A stretch of DNA of 64,000 bases, from contig JAMXLJ010000138.1 in the NCBI GenBank assembly GCA_024281095.1, positions 20,888-84,887 on the forward strand. The letters are read 5' to 3'. A program made the translations under genes and the position numbers. Origin of the DNA: Acidimicrobiia bacterium (GTDB lineage: Bacteria > Actinomycetota > Acidimicrobiia > IMCC26256 > JAMXLJ01). Below the pieces are notes generated by a model. That model saw only the letters and a list, made by a program, of their open reading frames with translations. It did not search any database and was not told the origin of the DNA. This document shows, in pieces, positions 16,803-24,831 of the stretch. Numbering within the stretch: position 1 is the first letter of the stretch; every line of letters starts with the position of its first letter.

Positions 16803-17291
16803 ATGGACGTCTCCGGTTACAACCACTCTGACTCGATCACCATCAACGCTTCGCCCGACGATGTCTATGCGATCGTGAGCGACGTGAGCCGCATCGGCGA
16901 ACTCAGCCCCGTATGCCAGTCGGGCGCGTGGGACGATCCGGCCCAGGCAGGCAAGGAAGGCGCGTGGTTCACGGGCCACAACGCAATCGGTTCGTTCACT
17001 TGGGACACGCATTGCAAGGTCGTCGTTGCCCAGCCGGGCCGGGAGTTCACCTTCGTGAACCACGGGCCGAACGGCGAGTTCGAACTCGTGCGTTGGCGCT
17101 ACACGCTGGAGCCCGTCGGTGAGTGCAGCCGGGTGACGGAGTCGTGGCAGGTGTTGCCGGCGTATCCGGACTTCGTCGCGGCTGGTGATCCGAACCTCGA
17201 TGTCAAGGCGCGTGTCGACGGCATGGCGCAAATGGCCCGCGACGGCATCAAAGAAACGCTCGCCAACCTCAAACGCGTCGCCGAACGCTGA
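16803..17291 (+). CDS. SRPBCC (START-like) family protein
   Basis: The protein is 162 aa and starts with a SITINASPDDVYAIVSDVSRIGELSP segment, the classic first strand and helix of SRPBCC polyketide-cyclase/dehydrase-like lipid-binding folds. The middle has GSFTWDTHCKVV and FTFVNHGPNGEFELVRWRYTLEPV strands, and the long C-terminal helix closes the domain. These proteins bind hydrophobic ligands in a deep pocket; substrate and reaction are not predictable. It is a single-gene unit, convergent with the sigma-factor operon with an 11-nt gap. Confidence 0.82.
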   Translation: MDVSGYNHSDSITINASPDDVYAIVSDVSRIGELSPVCQSGAWDDPAQAGKEGAWFTGHNAIGSFTWDTHCKVVVAQPGREFTFVNHGPNGEFELVRWRYTLEPVGECSRVTESWQVLPAYPDFVAAGDPNLDVKARVDGMAQMARDGIKETLANLKRVAER

Positions 17292-17302
17292 CCGGGTGAC
17301 GG

Positions 17303-18006
17303 TCAGGCGCGGTCTCGTGTCGCCCAGGCCGCGCGCTGCGCGAGCAGGAAATTGCGCTCGGCGGGATTCGACGTGAGGTCGATGGCGCGGTCGTAGGCCG
17401 CGATGGCTGCATCGACATGACCCGCGCGGGCGAGCAGGTCGGCGCGGGCCGCGTGGTACGGCTGGTACGTCTCGAGTCGGGCCGTATCCAGCGACGCGAG
17501 GGCGGCGAGCCCGTCGGTGGGCCCGTAGAGCTCGCCGACGGCGATGGCTCGGTTGAGCGCGACGACCGCGTTGGGGCGCAGCGCGAACAGATGGTCGTAG
17601 AGAGCGACGATCTGCGACCAGTCGGTGTCCTCGGCCTTGGCGGCGTCCGCGTGGACGGCGGCGATCGCGGCCTGGATCTGAAACGGTCCGGGCTGGTTGC
17701 GGCGGAGGCAGGCGCGCACGAGCCCGTGTCCTTCGGCGATGAGCGAGCCGTCCCAGCGTGTGCGGTCCTGGTCGGCCAGCCGCACCATCGAGCCGTCGGC
17801 GCTCGTGCGGGCCGGCCGTCGCGCCTCGGTGAGGAGCATGAGCGCGAGCAGGCCGACCGCTTCGGGCTCGTCGGGCATGAGTTCCGTGAGTACCCGTCCG
17901 AGGCGGATCGCTTCACGCGACAGGTCGACGCGCGTGAGGGTGTCGCTCGAAGTGCCGGTGTGACCTTCCGTGTAGATCACGTAGATGGTGGCGAGCACTG
18001 CGTGTA
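17303..18006 (-). pseudogene. C-terminal part of ECF42-type sigma factor, out of frame with its N-terminal part
   Basis: This frame continues the sigma factor of the 17977-18564 fragment. It begins (after the shift) GLHAVLATIYVIYTEGH, the start of the conserved C-terminal extension of ECF42-type sigma factors, and carries TPR-like helices through ARAGHVDAAIAAYDRAIDLT to NFLLAQRAAWATRDRA. Adding one base near 18006-18008 (bottom strand GAGGGCTACAC read as GAGGGCCTACAC) joins both parts into a 420-codon protein of normal family length. The break is therefore either a real inactivating single-base deletion or a sequencing/assembly error. I see no slippery site that argues for programmed frameshifting. 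Confidence 0.75.
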
Positions 18007-18564
18007 GCCCTCGGGGAGCTCGGCCGGACGGGGCACGCGGTACGACGCATGGTTGTCGCGCAGTTTGCGCTTGCCCCGCACGATCCGTTGCGCGAGCGCG
18101 GGCTCGGGAACGAGGAATGCGTGCGCGATCTCGGGCGTGTCGAGACCGCCGAGCAGCCGCAGTGTGAGCGCGACCTGGGTGTCGGCCGCCAATGCCGGGT
18201 GGCAACACAGGAACATGAGGCGGAGCTGGTCGTCCGCGACGACGTCGACGAATGAGTCGAGGTCGTCGAGCTCGGCGCGGTGGCGGGGGTCGCGCTCATC
18301 GGCCTGCATTCGGTGCGCCGCGATGTAGCGGTCGGTGCGGGTCGCTTCGCGCCGCAACCGGTCGATGGCCCGGTTGCGCGCCGTGGTCGTGATCCAGCCG
18401 CCCGGGTTCGGCGGCAAACCGTCGGACGGCCACCGCTCCGCGGCGATGGTGAACGCCTCCGCCACCGCGTCCTCGGCGAGGTCGATGTCGCCGAGGACGC
18501 GGATCAGCGTGGCGGTGCAGCGGCCGGCCTCCCGACGGAAGACCTCCTCGAGCGGGTCAGGCAT
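17977..18564 (-). CDS. N-terminal part of ECF42-type RNA polymerase sigma factor (frameshifted)
   Basis: The fragment is 195 aa and contains sigma region 2 (DIDLAEDAVAEAFTIAAERWP, then GGWITTTARNRAIDRLRR) and region 4 (LRLLGGLDTPEIAHAFLVPEPALAQRIVRGKRKLR). The reading frame leaves the family sequence after VPRPAELPEG and stops at 17977. The missing C-terminal extension lies in the next frame (see 17303-18006). ECF42 sigma factors have no membrane anti-sigma factor; their C-terminal extension is needed for activity, and they are encoded beside DGPF/YCII proteins, as here. The ATG overlaps the end of the DGPF gene by 8 nt, so the operon is tightly coupled. Confidence 0.82.
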   Translation of the reverse strand: MPDPLEEVFRREAGRCTATLIRVLGDIDLAEDAVAEAFTIAAERWPSDGLPPNPGGWITTTARNRAIDRLRREATRTDRYIAAHRMQADERDPRHRAELDDLDSFVDVVADDQLRLMFLCCHPALAADTQVALTLRLLGGLDTPEIAHAFLVPEPALAQRIVRGKRKLRDNHASYRVPRPAELPEGYTQCSPPST

Positions 18565-18907
18565 CTGTCGGTCGGACCTCGACCGGTCCTTCGCACGCGG
18601 CCGCGGCCTTGCCGGCCCAGTCGAGCGCGGCGTCGAGGTCGACGGCCTCGATGATCCAGAAGCCGCCCATCTGTTCCTTGGTCTCCGCGTAGGGACCGTC
18701 GGTCATCGAGACCTCGCCGCCGGTGGCTCGCACCACCGTGGCCGAAGACGCCGGGTGCAGGCCGGCGCCGAACACCCATGCGCCCGCTTGCTCCAGGGCG
18801 GCGTTGTACGCGCCGACCTGTGCGCCGATGCGTTGCATGTCCTCCGAGGAGTAGTCGAGATCGTCGTACGGGCCGTCGTGCCAGACCGAGAGCAGGTACT
18901 GAGGCAT
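18557..18907 (-). CDS. YCII-related DGPF-domain protein
   Basis: The protein is 116 aa and starts MPQYLLSVWHDGPYDD, with a later MTDGPYAETKEQMGGFWIIEA, the DGPF-type signature. It is the usual genomic partner of ECF42 sigma factors and is often part of their regulon. Its biochemical function is unknown; the fold is a ferredoxin-like dimer. AGGAG-like sequence (GAAGGAGAC) lies 8-14 nt upstream of the ATG. It sits between the DUF6069 gene and the sigma gene. Confidence 0.88.
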   Translation of the reverse strand: MPQYLLSVWHDGPYDDLDYSSEDMQRIGAQVGAYNAALEQAGAWVFGAGLHPASSATVVRATGGEVSMTDGPYAETKEQMGGFWIIEAVDLDAALDWAGKAAAACEGPVEVRPTDA

Positions 18908-18949
18908 GGTGAGAGTCTCCTTCTCGTAAACGAACGTGCGGGCGGGGGA

Positions 18950-19372
18950 TCAGGCGCCGGCTCGGCGCGCGAGCACCGGAACGATGATCGCCGCGGCCAG
19001 CAGGTGCAGAGCCACCAGGGCGACCTTCGTGGCGGTGTCGGGCGGCAACACGACCGAGGGCACACACGACAGGGCGGTGAGCACCGCGGTGATCTGGACG
19101 AACCGGCTCCGTGACGTGGTGCTGCGCCGGTTGAGCACGGCGAGGAGCAGTCCGCCGAGGACCGCGCCCAGGAACGTCATCTGTGCGAAGCCTGCGATGG
19201 GAATCATCTTGCCGCCCGTTGCGAGCGGGACGCCGGCGGCGTGCATTGCGGCGGCGACCACGCTCGTGACCGCGGCCGCGGCGAGCCCCACGACGACGGT
19301 GGTGCGCCGCAGCGAGCCGGCCGGTCGGTGGACGGATGTCGAACCGGTGAGGATCGGCGTGGTGACGGACAT
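18950..19372 (-). CDS. DUF6069-type four-helix membrane protein
   Basis: The protein is 140 aa with about four transmembrane helices: RTTVVVGLAAAAVTSVVAA, FAQMTFLGAVLGGLLLAVL, FVQITAVLTALSCVP and LVALHLLAAAIIVPVLA. It resembles the DUF6069 family. The ATG at 19372 has GGAG 6 nt upstream (AAAGGAGCCACG), so the longer track start is rejected. It is the first gene of the DUF6069-DGPF-ECF42 operon and may be a target or sensor of the sigma factor, which is inference. Confidence 0.7.
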   Translation of the reverse strand: MSVTTPILTGSTSVHRPAGSLRRTTVVVGLAAAAVTSVVAAAMHAAGVPLATGGKMIPIAGFAQMTFLGAVLGGLLLAVLNRRSTTSRSRFVQITAVLTALSCVPSVVLPPDTATKVALVALHLLAAAIIVPVLARRAGA

Positions 19373-19433
19373 CGTGGCTCCTTTCGTTTCGGCGGCGCCT
19401 CGTGCGGCCGCACGCCACGTCCACGAACGCCGC

Positions 19434-19480
19434 AGCCCGAATCGACAGCGATACGAAGGAAATTTCGGGCTGTCGGATTC
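19434..19480. repeat. Overlapping inverted repeats in the leader of the ECF42 operon
   Basis: AGCCCGAA (19434-19441) pairs with TTCGGGCT (19464-19471). GAATCGACAG (19439-19448) can instead pair with CTGTCGGATTC (19470-19480) with one bulge, so the two foldings compete. The element lies between dinB and the DUF6069 start and may be the dinB terminator or a leader structure. On the bottom strand it includes a TGTCGA hexamer (19442-19447) that could serve as an ECF -35 element. The rest of 19373-19582 shows nothing further. Confidence 0.4.
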
Positions 19481-19582
19481 GTGCTCGCTCCATCTTCCGT
19501 GGGCGGCGCCGACGACGCGACCAGACGCGAGCTCGTTCGCCGGCGCCGCGCGCACGTCTGAACGAGTCGACGACGGGGATGT

Positions 19583-20773
19583 TCAGTCGGGGAGCATCGG
19601 CATCGAGAGGCCTTCGTCGCGGCCGAGCAGGACGGCTCGCTTCACCGCGTCGGAGCCGAACCGCTCGTGGACACCGTCGAGCGCCACGTCGAGAGCGCCG
19701 CCGTCGCGGCGATCGAACGGCAGGGCAAGTTGCACGATGCTGTCGTCGTACAGGTTCGCGACCGACAGGCCGACGAGGGTCAGGCCGCGCGCATCGATGA
19801 CGGGTCGAGCGGTCGCGAGGAGGACGCGGGCGGCGGCAAGGATCGTGTGACTCTCGGCCGTGGGCCAGGGCACGGTGTGCGAGCGCGTGGCGCGCCCGAA
19901 ATCGTCGAAGCGCAAGCGGAGCACGACCGTGCGGCCGACTCTCCGGGCCGTTCTCATGCGCCTCGTGATCCGATCGACGAGCGCGACAACGATCGCGTCG
20001 ACCTCTTCGCATGGCCGGCGAGAGCGCCCGAGCGCGCGTTGGGATCCGATCGAGCCGCGGCGGCGACCTGGCTGCACGGGCCGCGGGTCGCGGTTGTGCG
20101 CGAGCGCGTGGAGATGGCGTCCGGACGCGCGTCCGAGCATGGCGACGAGCGTCGATTCGCCGAGACGAGCGACCTCGCCGACCGTCGTGATGCCGCGGCT
20201 GTGCAACTTCTCCGCCGTCTTCGCCCCGACGCCCCAGAGGCGCCGCACGGGAAGCGGGTGCAGGAACGCCGACTCGCGGTCGGGCGCGACGACAAGAAGG
20301 CCGTCGGGCTTGGCGACCGCGCTCGCCACCTTGGCGAGGAACTTCGTTCGCGCGACTCCGACGGTGATGGGCAAGCCGACGCGCTCGAGCACCTCACGCC
20401 TGAGGCGCTGCGCGATCTCGACCGGTGTGCCCGACACCCGCCGCAAACCGCCGACGTCGAGGAAGGCCTCGTCGATCGACAGGCCTTCGACGAGCGGCGT
20501 CGTGTCCTCGAACACCTGGAACACCGCTTTGCTCGCGTCGGAGTAGGCGGACATGCGCGGCGGCACCACGACCGCGTGCGGACAGAGCAGCCGCGCCTCA
20601 CGGCCGCCCATGGCCGTGCGGACGCCGAACGCCTTCGCCTCGTAGCTCGCCGCGAGCACCACACCCCCGCCGACGACGACGGGCCGCCCGCGCAAACGGG
20701 GATCGTCGCGCTGCTCGACCGACGCGTAGAAGGAGTCGAGATCGGCGTGCAGGATCGTCGCCTCGCCGCGCAC
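19583..20773 (-). CDS. dinB: DNA polymerase IV (Y-family translesion polymerase)
   Basis: The protein is 396 aa. Palm-domain metal motif HADLDSFYASVEQ is near residue 9 and the second acidic motif is GLSIDEAFLDV; the thumb has helix-hairpin-helix LWGVGAKTAEKL, and the little finger ends with QLALPF, a beta-clamp-binding motif. The enzyme copies past damaged bases with low fidelity. The GTG start at 20773 overlaps a LexA-type palindrome, so SOS control is likely. The predicted protein begins MRGEATILHADLDSF, a normal N terminus, which makes an upstream start unlikely and suggests a leaderless or very short leader mRNA. Confidence 0.93.
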   Translation of the reverse strand: MRGEATILHADLDSFYASVEQRDDPRLRGRPVVVGGGVVLAASYEAKAFGVRTAMGGREARLLCPHAVVVPPRMSAYSDASKAVFQVFEDTTPLVEGLSIDEAFLDVGGLRRVSGTPVEIAQRLRREVLERVGLPITVGVARTKFLAKVASAVAKPDGLLVVAPDRESAFLHPLPVRRLWGVGAKTAEKLHSRGITTVGEVARLGESTLVAMLGRASGRHLHALAHNRDPRPVQPGRRRGSIGSQRALGRSRRPCEEVDAIVVALVDRITRRMRTARRVGRTVVLRLRFDDFGRATRSHTVPWPTAESHTILAAARVLLATARPVIDARGLTLVGLSVANLYDDSIVQLALPFDRRDGGALDVALDGVHERFGSDAVKRAVLLGRDEGLSMPMLPD

Positions 20774-20786
20774 GAACGTATGTTCG
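20773..20786. promoter_or_regulatory. LexA-type SOS box at the dinB start
   Basis: The perfect palindrome CGAAC-GTAT-GTTCG matches the actinobacterial/Gram-positive SOS box (CGAACRNRYGTTCG form). Its last base is the first base of the dinB GTG codon, so bound LexA would block transcription at the start site itself. Confidence 0.85.
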
Positions 20787-20824
20787 CACGCCGCGGTGAC
20801 GGTATCCAGGCCGCGCCGCGCCGA

Positions 20825-21292
20825 TCAGAACTCGGTGGCGGTGCCCTCCGTGCGGGATCGCATGTCGAGCGCCCGCACGAGCGACGCGACGACCTGCTCC
20901 CAAGCGTCCCGCAACTCGTGGTCGTCGGGCCCGCACGGGGCGAGGTCGTCGATGGTGAGCGCCACGGTGCTGCCGCCCGCATCGGCGGCGATGTCCCACG
21001 TCACGATCACGGTCGGATCCGCACCTCCGGCCCGTGCACCGAGTGTGTAGCTGAGGCGGACCGGCGGCGTGGCCGCGAGCACCTCGCCGTCGGAGCGAAC
21101 GATCGGCGTCGTCGTGCCGGGCTCCGCACCCGGCTCGAGGCGCACGGCGTCTCCCGGACGCCACGTCGACGTGAGATTGAGCCCGCGTGGCACGCCGGCG
21201 TTCGCCGAGCCGCAGGTGAGGCACTGCCAGACCCGCTCGGGCGGCGCGGCCGTCGTCGCCGAGATCATCCAGGTCGTGAACGGATCGCGCAT
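20825..21292 (-). CDS. SRPBCC/AHSA1-like protein
   Basis: The protein is 155 aa with TTWMISATTAAPPERVWQCLT at the N terminus and WRPGDAVRLEPG, VTWDIAADAGGSTVALTIDDL, and a long C-terminal helix WEQVVASLVRALDMRSR, the layout of activator-of-Hsp90-ATPase-like SRPBCC proteins. Ligand and function are unknown. A Cys pair (QCLTCGSAN) is present near residue 25. I use the ATG at 21292 because the extra 28 residues of the track start are low-complexity and basic. It is 39 bp upstream of the dinB GTG on the same strand, but dinB has its own operator. Region 21293-21406 holds no gene. Confidence 0.72.
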   Translation of the reverse strand: MRDPFTTWMISATTAAPPERVWQCLTCGSANAGVPRGLNLTSTWRPGDAVRLEPGAEPGTTTPIVRSDGEVLAATPPVRLSYTLGARAGGADPTVIVTWDIAADAGGSTVALTIDDLAPCGPDDHELRDAWEQVVASLVRALDMRSRTEGTATEF

Positions 21293-21406
21293 CGCCCCTG
21301 CCTTCGTTCGCCCCGGTGCGCGGATCAACGCCGCACCGAACGCACGATTGTGGCGCAACTCGGCGCCGTCGCGCACGGCTTTGCACCCAGACGGGTGCGA
21401 AGCGAA

Positions 21407-22282
21407 TCAGGCCGAGGCGGTGTCGACCAGGCCGTAGCGCCGGCGGACGACGAGCTCCAGCCTCCCGAAGATCAACGCGTCGGCGACCACGCCGATCACG
21501 AAGATCACCACCATCGTGGCAAGGAGGCCTTCGGCGTCGGCCTGCTCCCGTGCGAAGTTCAGCCGGGAGCCGAGCGAGTTGACGTGGCCGATGGTGACGA
21601 GGAGCTCGCCCGCCAACAGGCTGCGCCACGCGAACGCCCATCCTTGCTTGAGGCCCGAGACGAACGACGGCAGCGCGGCCGGGAGCACGACGTGGCGCAG
21701 CGAAGCGAAGCCGCGCGCACCGAGCACTTTGCCGGCGCGCAGCAGGATCGGCGGGATGTGATCGACACCACCCACGATGCCGTTCGCGACCGACGGCGCG
21801 GCACCGAGCACGACCACGAAAAGGACCGCACGTTCCGACGACGACTGGAACAGCAGCAGCGCGAGCGGGAACCACGCGATCGAGGGCATGGTCTGCAGGC
21901 CCGTGACCATCGAGCCGATCCCGGAGCGCAACACGCGGCTTCGGGCCACCGCGACACCGAGCACCACGCCGATCACGAGCGCCACCGCGAAGTCCCCGAA
22001 CGCGCGGCGCATGGTCACCAACATGGCGTCGAGCAGCGTGCCGTGCAGGAGATCTCTCCACAGACGGCTGAACGTCGGTGCCGGGCCCGGGAAGACATAG
22101 GTCGGTCGCCAGCCGCTCCACACGACGACCTGCCACACGAGCAGGACGATGCCGATCGCGACGAGCTTGGGCCACGTCGCGGCCCAGATGCGCGCCCCTC
22201 GGGTTGTCGGACGGGGCTCACCGAGCTCGAGAGCGTCGAGCCCCGACTCCAGCCGCGCGAGGCTCAGCTCATCGGTCGCCAT
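21407..22282 (-). CDS. ABC transporter permease (sulfonate/nitrate/taurine type)
   Basis: The protein is 291 aa with about six transmembrane helices. The EAA-loop-like segment RAGKVLGARGFASLRHVVLPAALPSFVSGLKQGWAFAW is typical of SsuC/TauC/NrtB permeases, which contact the ATPase. It completes the importer with the ATPase (14-nt overlap) and the lipoprotein. The N-terminal 40 residues are cytoplasmic and acidic. The ATG at 22282 lies inside the ATPase 3' end. Confidence 0.9.
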   Translation of the reverse strand: MATDELSLARLESGLDALELGEPRPTTRGARIWAATWPKLVAIGIVLLVWQVVVWSGWRPTYVFPGPAPTFSRLWRDLLHGTLLDAMLVTMRRAFGDFAVALVIGVVLGVAVARSRVLRSGIGSMVTGLQTMPSIAWFPLALLLFQSSSERAVLFVVVLGAAPSVANGIVGGVDHIPPILLRAGKVLGARGFASLRHVVLPAALPSFVSGLKQGWAFAWRSLLAGELLVTIGHVNSLGSRLNFAREQADAEGLLATMVVIFVIGVVADALIFGRLELVVRRRYGLVDTASA

Positions 22283-23072
22283 GGCGGCGCACCTCCTCGC
22301 GCAGACGGTCGGTCAGCGTGGCGGCGAGGTCGGCGACGTCGTGCGACTCGATCCGCCGCGGCCGCGCAATGTCCACCCGCTGCTCCTGGACCACGCGCCC
22401 CGGCCGGCTCGAAAGCAGCGCGACGCGGTCTCCGAGGCGAACGGCTTCACGCACGTTGTGGGTCACGAACACGACGGTGAGACCGGTCTCCTGCCACAGC
22501 CGCTCGAGCTCGTCGTGCAGCACGTCGCGCGTCATCGCGTCGAGCGCGCCGAACGGCTCGTCCATCAGGAGCAGCTGGGGCTGTTGCGCGAGTGCGCGCG
22601 CGAGGGCGACGCGTTGACGCATACCGCCGGACAGCTCGTGCGGCCGCCGGTGCTCGAAGCCTTGGAGGCGCACGGTTGCGAGGAGCCGTTCCGCCTCCGC
22701 CCGCCGTTGCCGCCTCGGCACCTTCCGAAGCTTCAGCGCGACCTCGACGTTGCCGCGGGCCGTGAGCCACGGGAACAGCGCGGCTTCTTGGAAGAGGAGC
22801 GTCGGCCGCTCAACGGTGACCGTGACCGAGCCGGCCGTCGGACGATCGAGGCCCGCGACGAGGTTGAGGAGGGTGCTCTTCCCGCAGCCGGACGCGCCGA
22901 TGAGGCAGAGGAACTCGCCCCGTGCGACGTCGATCCCCACGTCGTCGAGCGCCTGGACCGGGCCGAACCACTTCGACACGTTGCGCAACGAGATCGCCGG
23001 TTCCGCGCCCGCCGGTGTGGGCGACGAAGCGGACGGCATCGAACGTGCGAGCCGGGCCGGTATCACGCTCAC
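22269..23072 (-). CDS. ABC transporter ATP-binding protein (sulfonate/nitrate/taurine type)
   Basis: The protein is 267 aa from the GTG at 23072, which overlaps the stop of the binding-protein gene (GTGA); an ATG 11 codons later (23039) is the alternative. The nucleotide-binding domain has Walker A GASGCGKST, Q-loop LLFQEAALFPW, signature LSGGMRQRVALARAL, Walker B LLLMDEPFGALD and an H-loop VTHN. It belongs to the SsuB/TauB/NrtD group and energises import by the permease encoded next to it. The longer track ORF is rejected because it runs through the binding-protein gene. Confidence 0.92.
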   Translation of the reverse strand: MSVIPARLARSMPSASSPTPAGAEPAISLRNVSKWFGPVQALDDVGIDVARGEFLCLIGASGCGKSTLLNLVAGLDRPTAGSVTVTVERPTLLFQEAALFPWLTARGNVEVALKLRKVPRRQRRAEAERLLATVRLQGFEHRRPHELSGGMRQRVALARALAQQPQLLLMDEPFGALDAMTRDVLHDELERLWQETGLTVVFVTHNVREAVRLGDRVALLSSRPGRVVQEQRVDIARPRRIESHDVADLAATLTDRLREEVRRHGDR

Positions 23073-24124
23073 GTGGCCGATACCTGGGGCTGCCCCTTCG
23101 CCTTCAGGATCTGATTCAGGAACGACAGGTCGAAGATGCCCTTCAGATCGACCGGCTGGAGGAGCCCGATCGCCACGGCGTTCTTCGCCGACTGCGCGAG
23201 CGAGCTCGCGATCGGATCGTTCGTGAACGTGAGGTTCCCGATCGCCGTGCTCGCGATTTCGGGCTTCAAGGTCTTGCCGGTGATCGCGCCGATTGCCTCG
23301 TTCGCGATGCTCGCGGCGCGCGCCGGATCTGCGTTCACGGCATCGTTGGCGTCGACCTGAGCCTGCACGAGCCGTTTCACCGTGTCGGGATGGGCCTGAA
23401 GGAACGCGGCCCGCACGACGAGCAACGTCGTGACGTACTTCCCATCCGGCCACAGCGTGCGCTCGTCGACGAGCACGTGACCCTTGCCCTCCTTCACGAG
23501 CCGGGTCGCCCACGGCTCCGGCACCCACGCGCCGTCGATCGCACCCGTCTGGAACGACTGCAGCGTGAGCGAGTTGTCCTGGGGCACCACCGTGACGTCG
23601 CCGCCGCCTTCGGGCGTCGTCGTGTAGCCCTGCGACTTCAGCCACGACCGCAGCGCGACGTCCTGCGTGTTGCCGAGTTGGGGCGACGCGAGCTTCTTGC
23701 CCTTCAGTTGCGTCGCGCTCGTGATGGACGCCTTCACCACCAGGAACGCGCCACCGGATGCCTCACCGGACACGATCTTGATCGCGGTGCCCTTCGACTT
23801 CTGCCACGCGTTGATCGCCGGGTTCGGACCGACGTACGTCGCGTCGATCGCGCCGGAGAACAACGCGTTCACCGCGTCCGGGCCGGCATTGAACGTGGCC
23901 GTCTTCAACGTCACGTTCGCGCCGAGGTCACGGGCGTAGATGCCGTCCTTCACACCGACGAGCGCGGTCGCATGGGTGACGTTCGGGTAGTAGCCGAGCC
24001 GCAGCGTCACCTTGTCGGTGCCGGCCGAAGCCTTACTGGAGCCGCCGCCGCAGCCGGCGAGCGCAACGAACGCCACGACGAGCACCGCCGCGACACCGGT
24101 TCCCCGCCGCGAGAGGTGTCGCAC
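23069..24124 (-). CDS. Substrate-binding lipoprotein of sulfonate/nitrate-type ABC importer
   Basis: The protein is 351 aa. A lipoprotein signal peptide ends at the lipobox LAGC (Cys25). The mature part starts VTLRLGYYPNVTHATALVGVKDGIY and has DATYVGPNPAINAW and GAIDGAWVPEPWA, the hallmarks of SsuA/NrtA/TauA-type binding proteins. It captures an organosulfur or similar small anion and hands it to the permease. It is first in the three-gene operon. No monooxygenase (SsuD) or sulfonatase is present next to it, so the substrate is uncertain. An AT-rich candidate operator lies just upstream. Confidence 0.9.
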   Translation of the reverse strand: MRHLSRRGTGVAAVLVVAFVALAGCGGGSSKASAGTDKVTLRLGYYPNVTHATALVGVKDGIYARDLGANVTLKTATFNAGPDAVNALFSGAIDATYVGPNPAINAWQKSKGTAIKIVSGEASGGAFLVVKASITSATQLKGKKLASPQLGNTQDVALRSWLKSQGYTTTPEGGGDVTVVPQDNSLTLQSFQTGAIDGAWVPEPWATRLVKEGKGHVLVDERTLWPDGKYVTTLLVVRAAFLQAHPDTVKRLVQAQVDANDAVNADPARAASIANEAIGAITGKTLKPEIASTAIGNLTFTNDPIASSLAQSAKNAVAIGLLQPVDLKGIFDLSFLNQILKAKGQPQVSAT

Positions 24125-24140
24125 TGGAGGGTCCTTCCCG

Positions 24141-24180
24141 AGTCGTAGTCAACTAAACAAGTCGACAAAGTAGACAATCT
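24141..24180. promoter_or_regulatory. AT-rich candidate promoter/operator of the ABC importer operon
   Basis: The 16-56 nt upstream of the binding-protein ATG are strikingly AT-rich for this genome. They contain TAGTCAACTA (arms TAGT/ACTA, 24146-24155), the palindrome GTCGAC (24161-24166) and a downstream TAGAC, spaced about 10 nt apart. This looks like a promoter with a repeated operator for a substrate-responsive regulator. No regulator gene is adjacent. 24181-24216 shows nothing else. Confidence 0.4.
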
Positions 24181-24216
24181 CGGAGACCAGGTCAAAGCGG
24201 GGACAACCGACGTGAC

Positions 24217-24720
24217 TTACGTGACCTCGCGGAGCCGGCCGGTGTCGACGTCGTACACGAACCCGCGCACGTCGTCCTTCCGTGGGACGAACGGGCTCGA
24301 CCGGATGCGGGCAACGGACTGGCGCACGTCGTCGTCGAGATCCGGGAACGCCTCGAGCGCGAACGGCGGCCGGAGGCCGGTCTCGGCCGCGATCCGGGCC
24401 TTGAGCTCGTCGTCGGTGAACGTCTGCATCCCGCAGTCGGTGTGGTGGATCACCATCACCGCGGTCGTGCCGAGCAGGCGCTGCGAGATGAGCAGCGACC
24501 GGATCGTGTCATCGGTGACCGCGCCGCCGGCGTTGCGGATCACGTGCGCGTCACCGTTGCCAAGGCCGAGCATGCGGGCCGGGTCGACCCGGGCGTCCAT
24601 GCACGTGATGACCGCGACGCCGGTCGCGGGCTTCGACGGGAGATGCTCGCCCGAGGCTGCGTTCGCGTAGCGCTCGTTGTTCACCAGTAGGCCGTCGACG
24701 GCGGTCCCAGGACGGTTCAT
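24217..24720 (-). CDS. Beta-carbonic anhydrase
   Basis: The protein is 167 aa. Zinc ligands and catalytic dyad are visible: Cys40 with Asp42/Arg44 in TCMDARVD, and His93/Cys96 in HHTDCGM. It resembles the short mycobacterial Rv1284-type enzyme along its whole length (HVIRNAGGAVTDD, RSLLISQRLLGT). It interconverts CO2 and bicarbonate in the cytoplasm. The ATG at 24720 has GGGAG 6 nt upstream, so the longer ORF start is rejected. It lies between the ABC importer and a membrane glycosyltransferase, with no obvious link to either. Confidence 0.93.
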   Translation of the reverse strand: MNRPGTAVDGLLVNNERYANAASGEHLPSKPATGVAVITCMDARVDPARMLGLGNGDAHVIRNAGGAVTDDTIRSLLISQRLLGTTAVMVIHHTDCGMQTFTDDELKARIAAETGLRPPFALEAFPDLDDDVRQSVARIRSSPFVPRKDDVRGFVYDVDTGRLREVT

Positions 24721-24831
24721 CGGTGCTCCCAAGTGCTCGGGTCGGACGTCGCATTCTGCGTCCGGGCGGAGGTCGCGGTCACACCGGTCTGATGCTTCGA
24801 CCGCACGCCGCACATCGATGTGGGGTACCGG

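Noticed and set aside
18000-18020. Programmed ribosomal frameshifting in the sigma factor gene
   Set aside because: No slippery heptamer or stimulatory structure is evident at the shift; a single-base deletion explains it more simply.
19667-22480. A 937-codon plus-strand frame across dinB, the SRPBCC gene and the permease
   Set aside because: It is antisense to three genes with clear motifs and has the biased Arg/Ala/Asp composition of a GC shadow.
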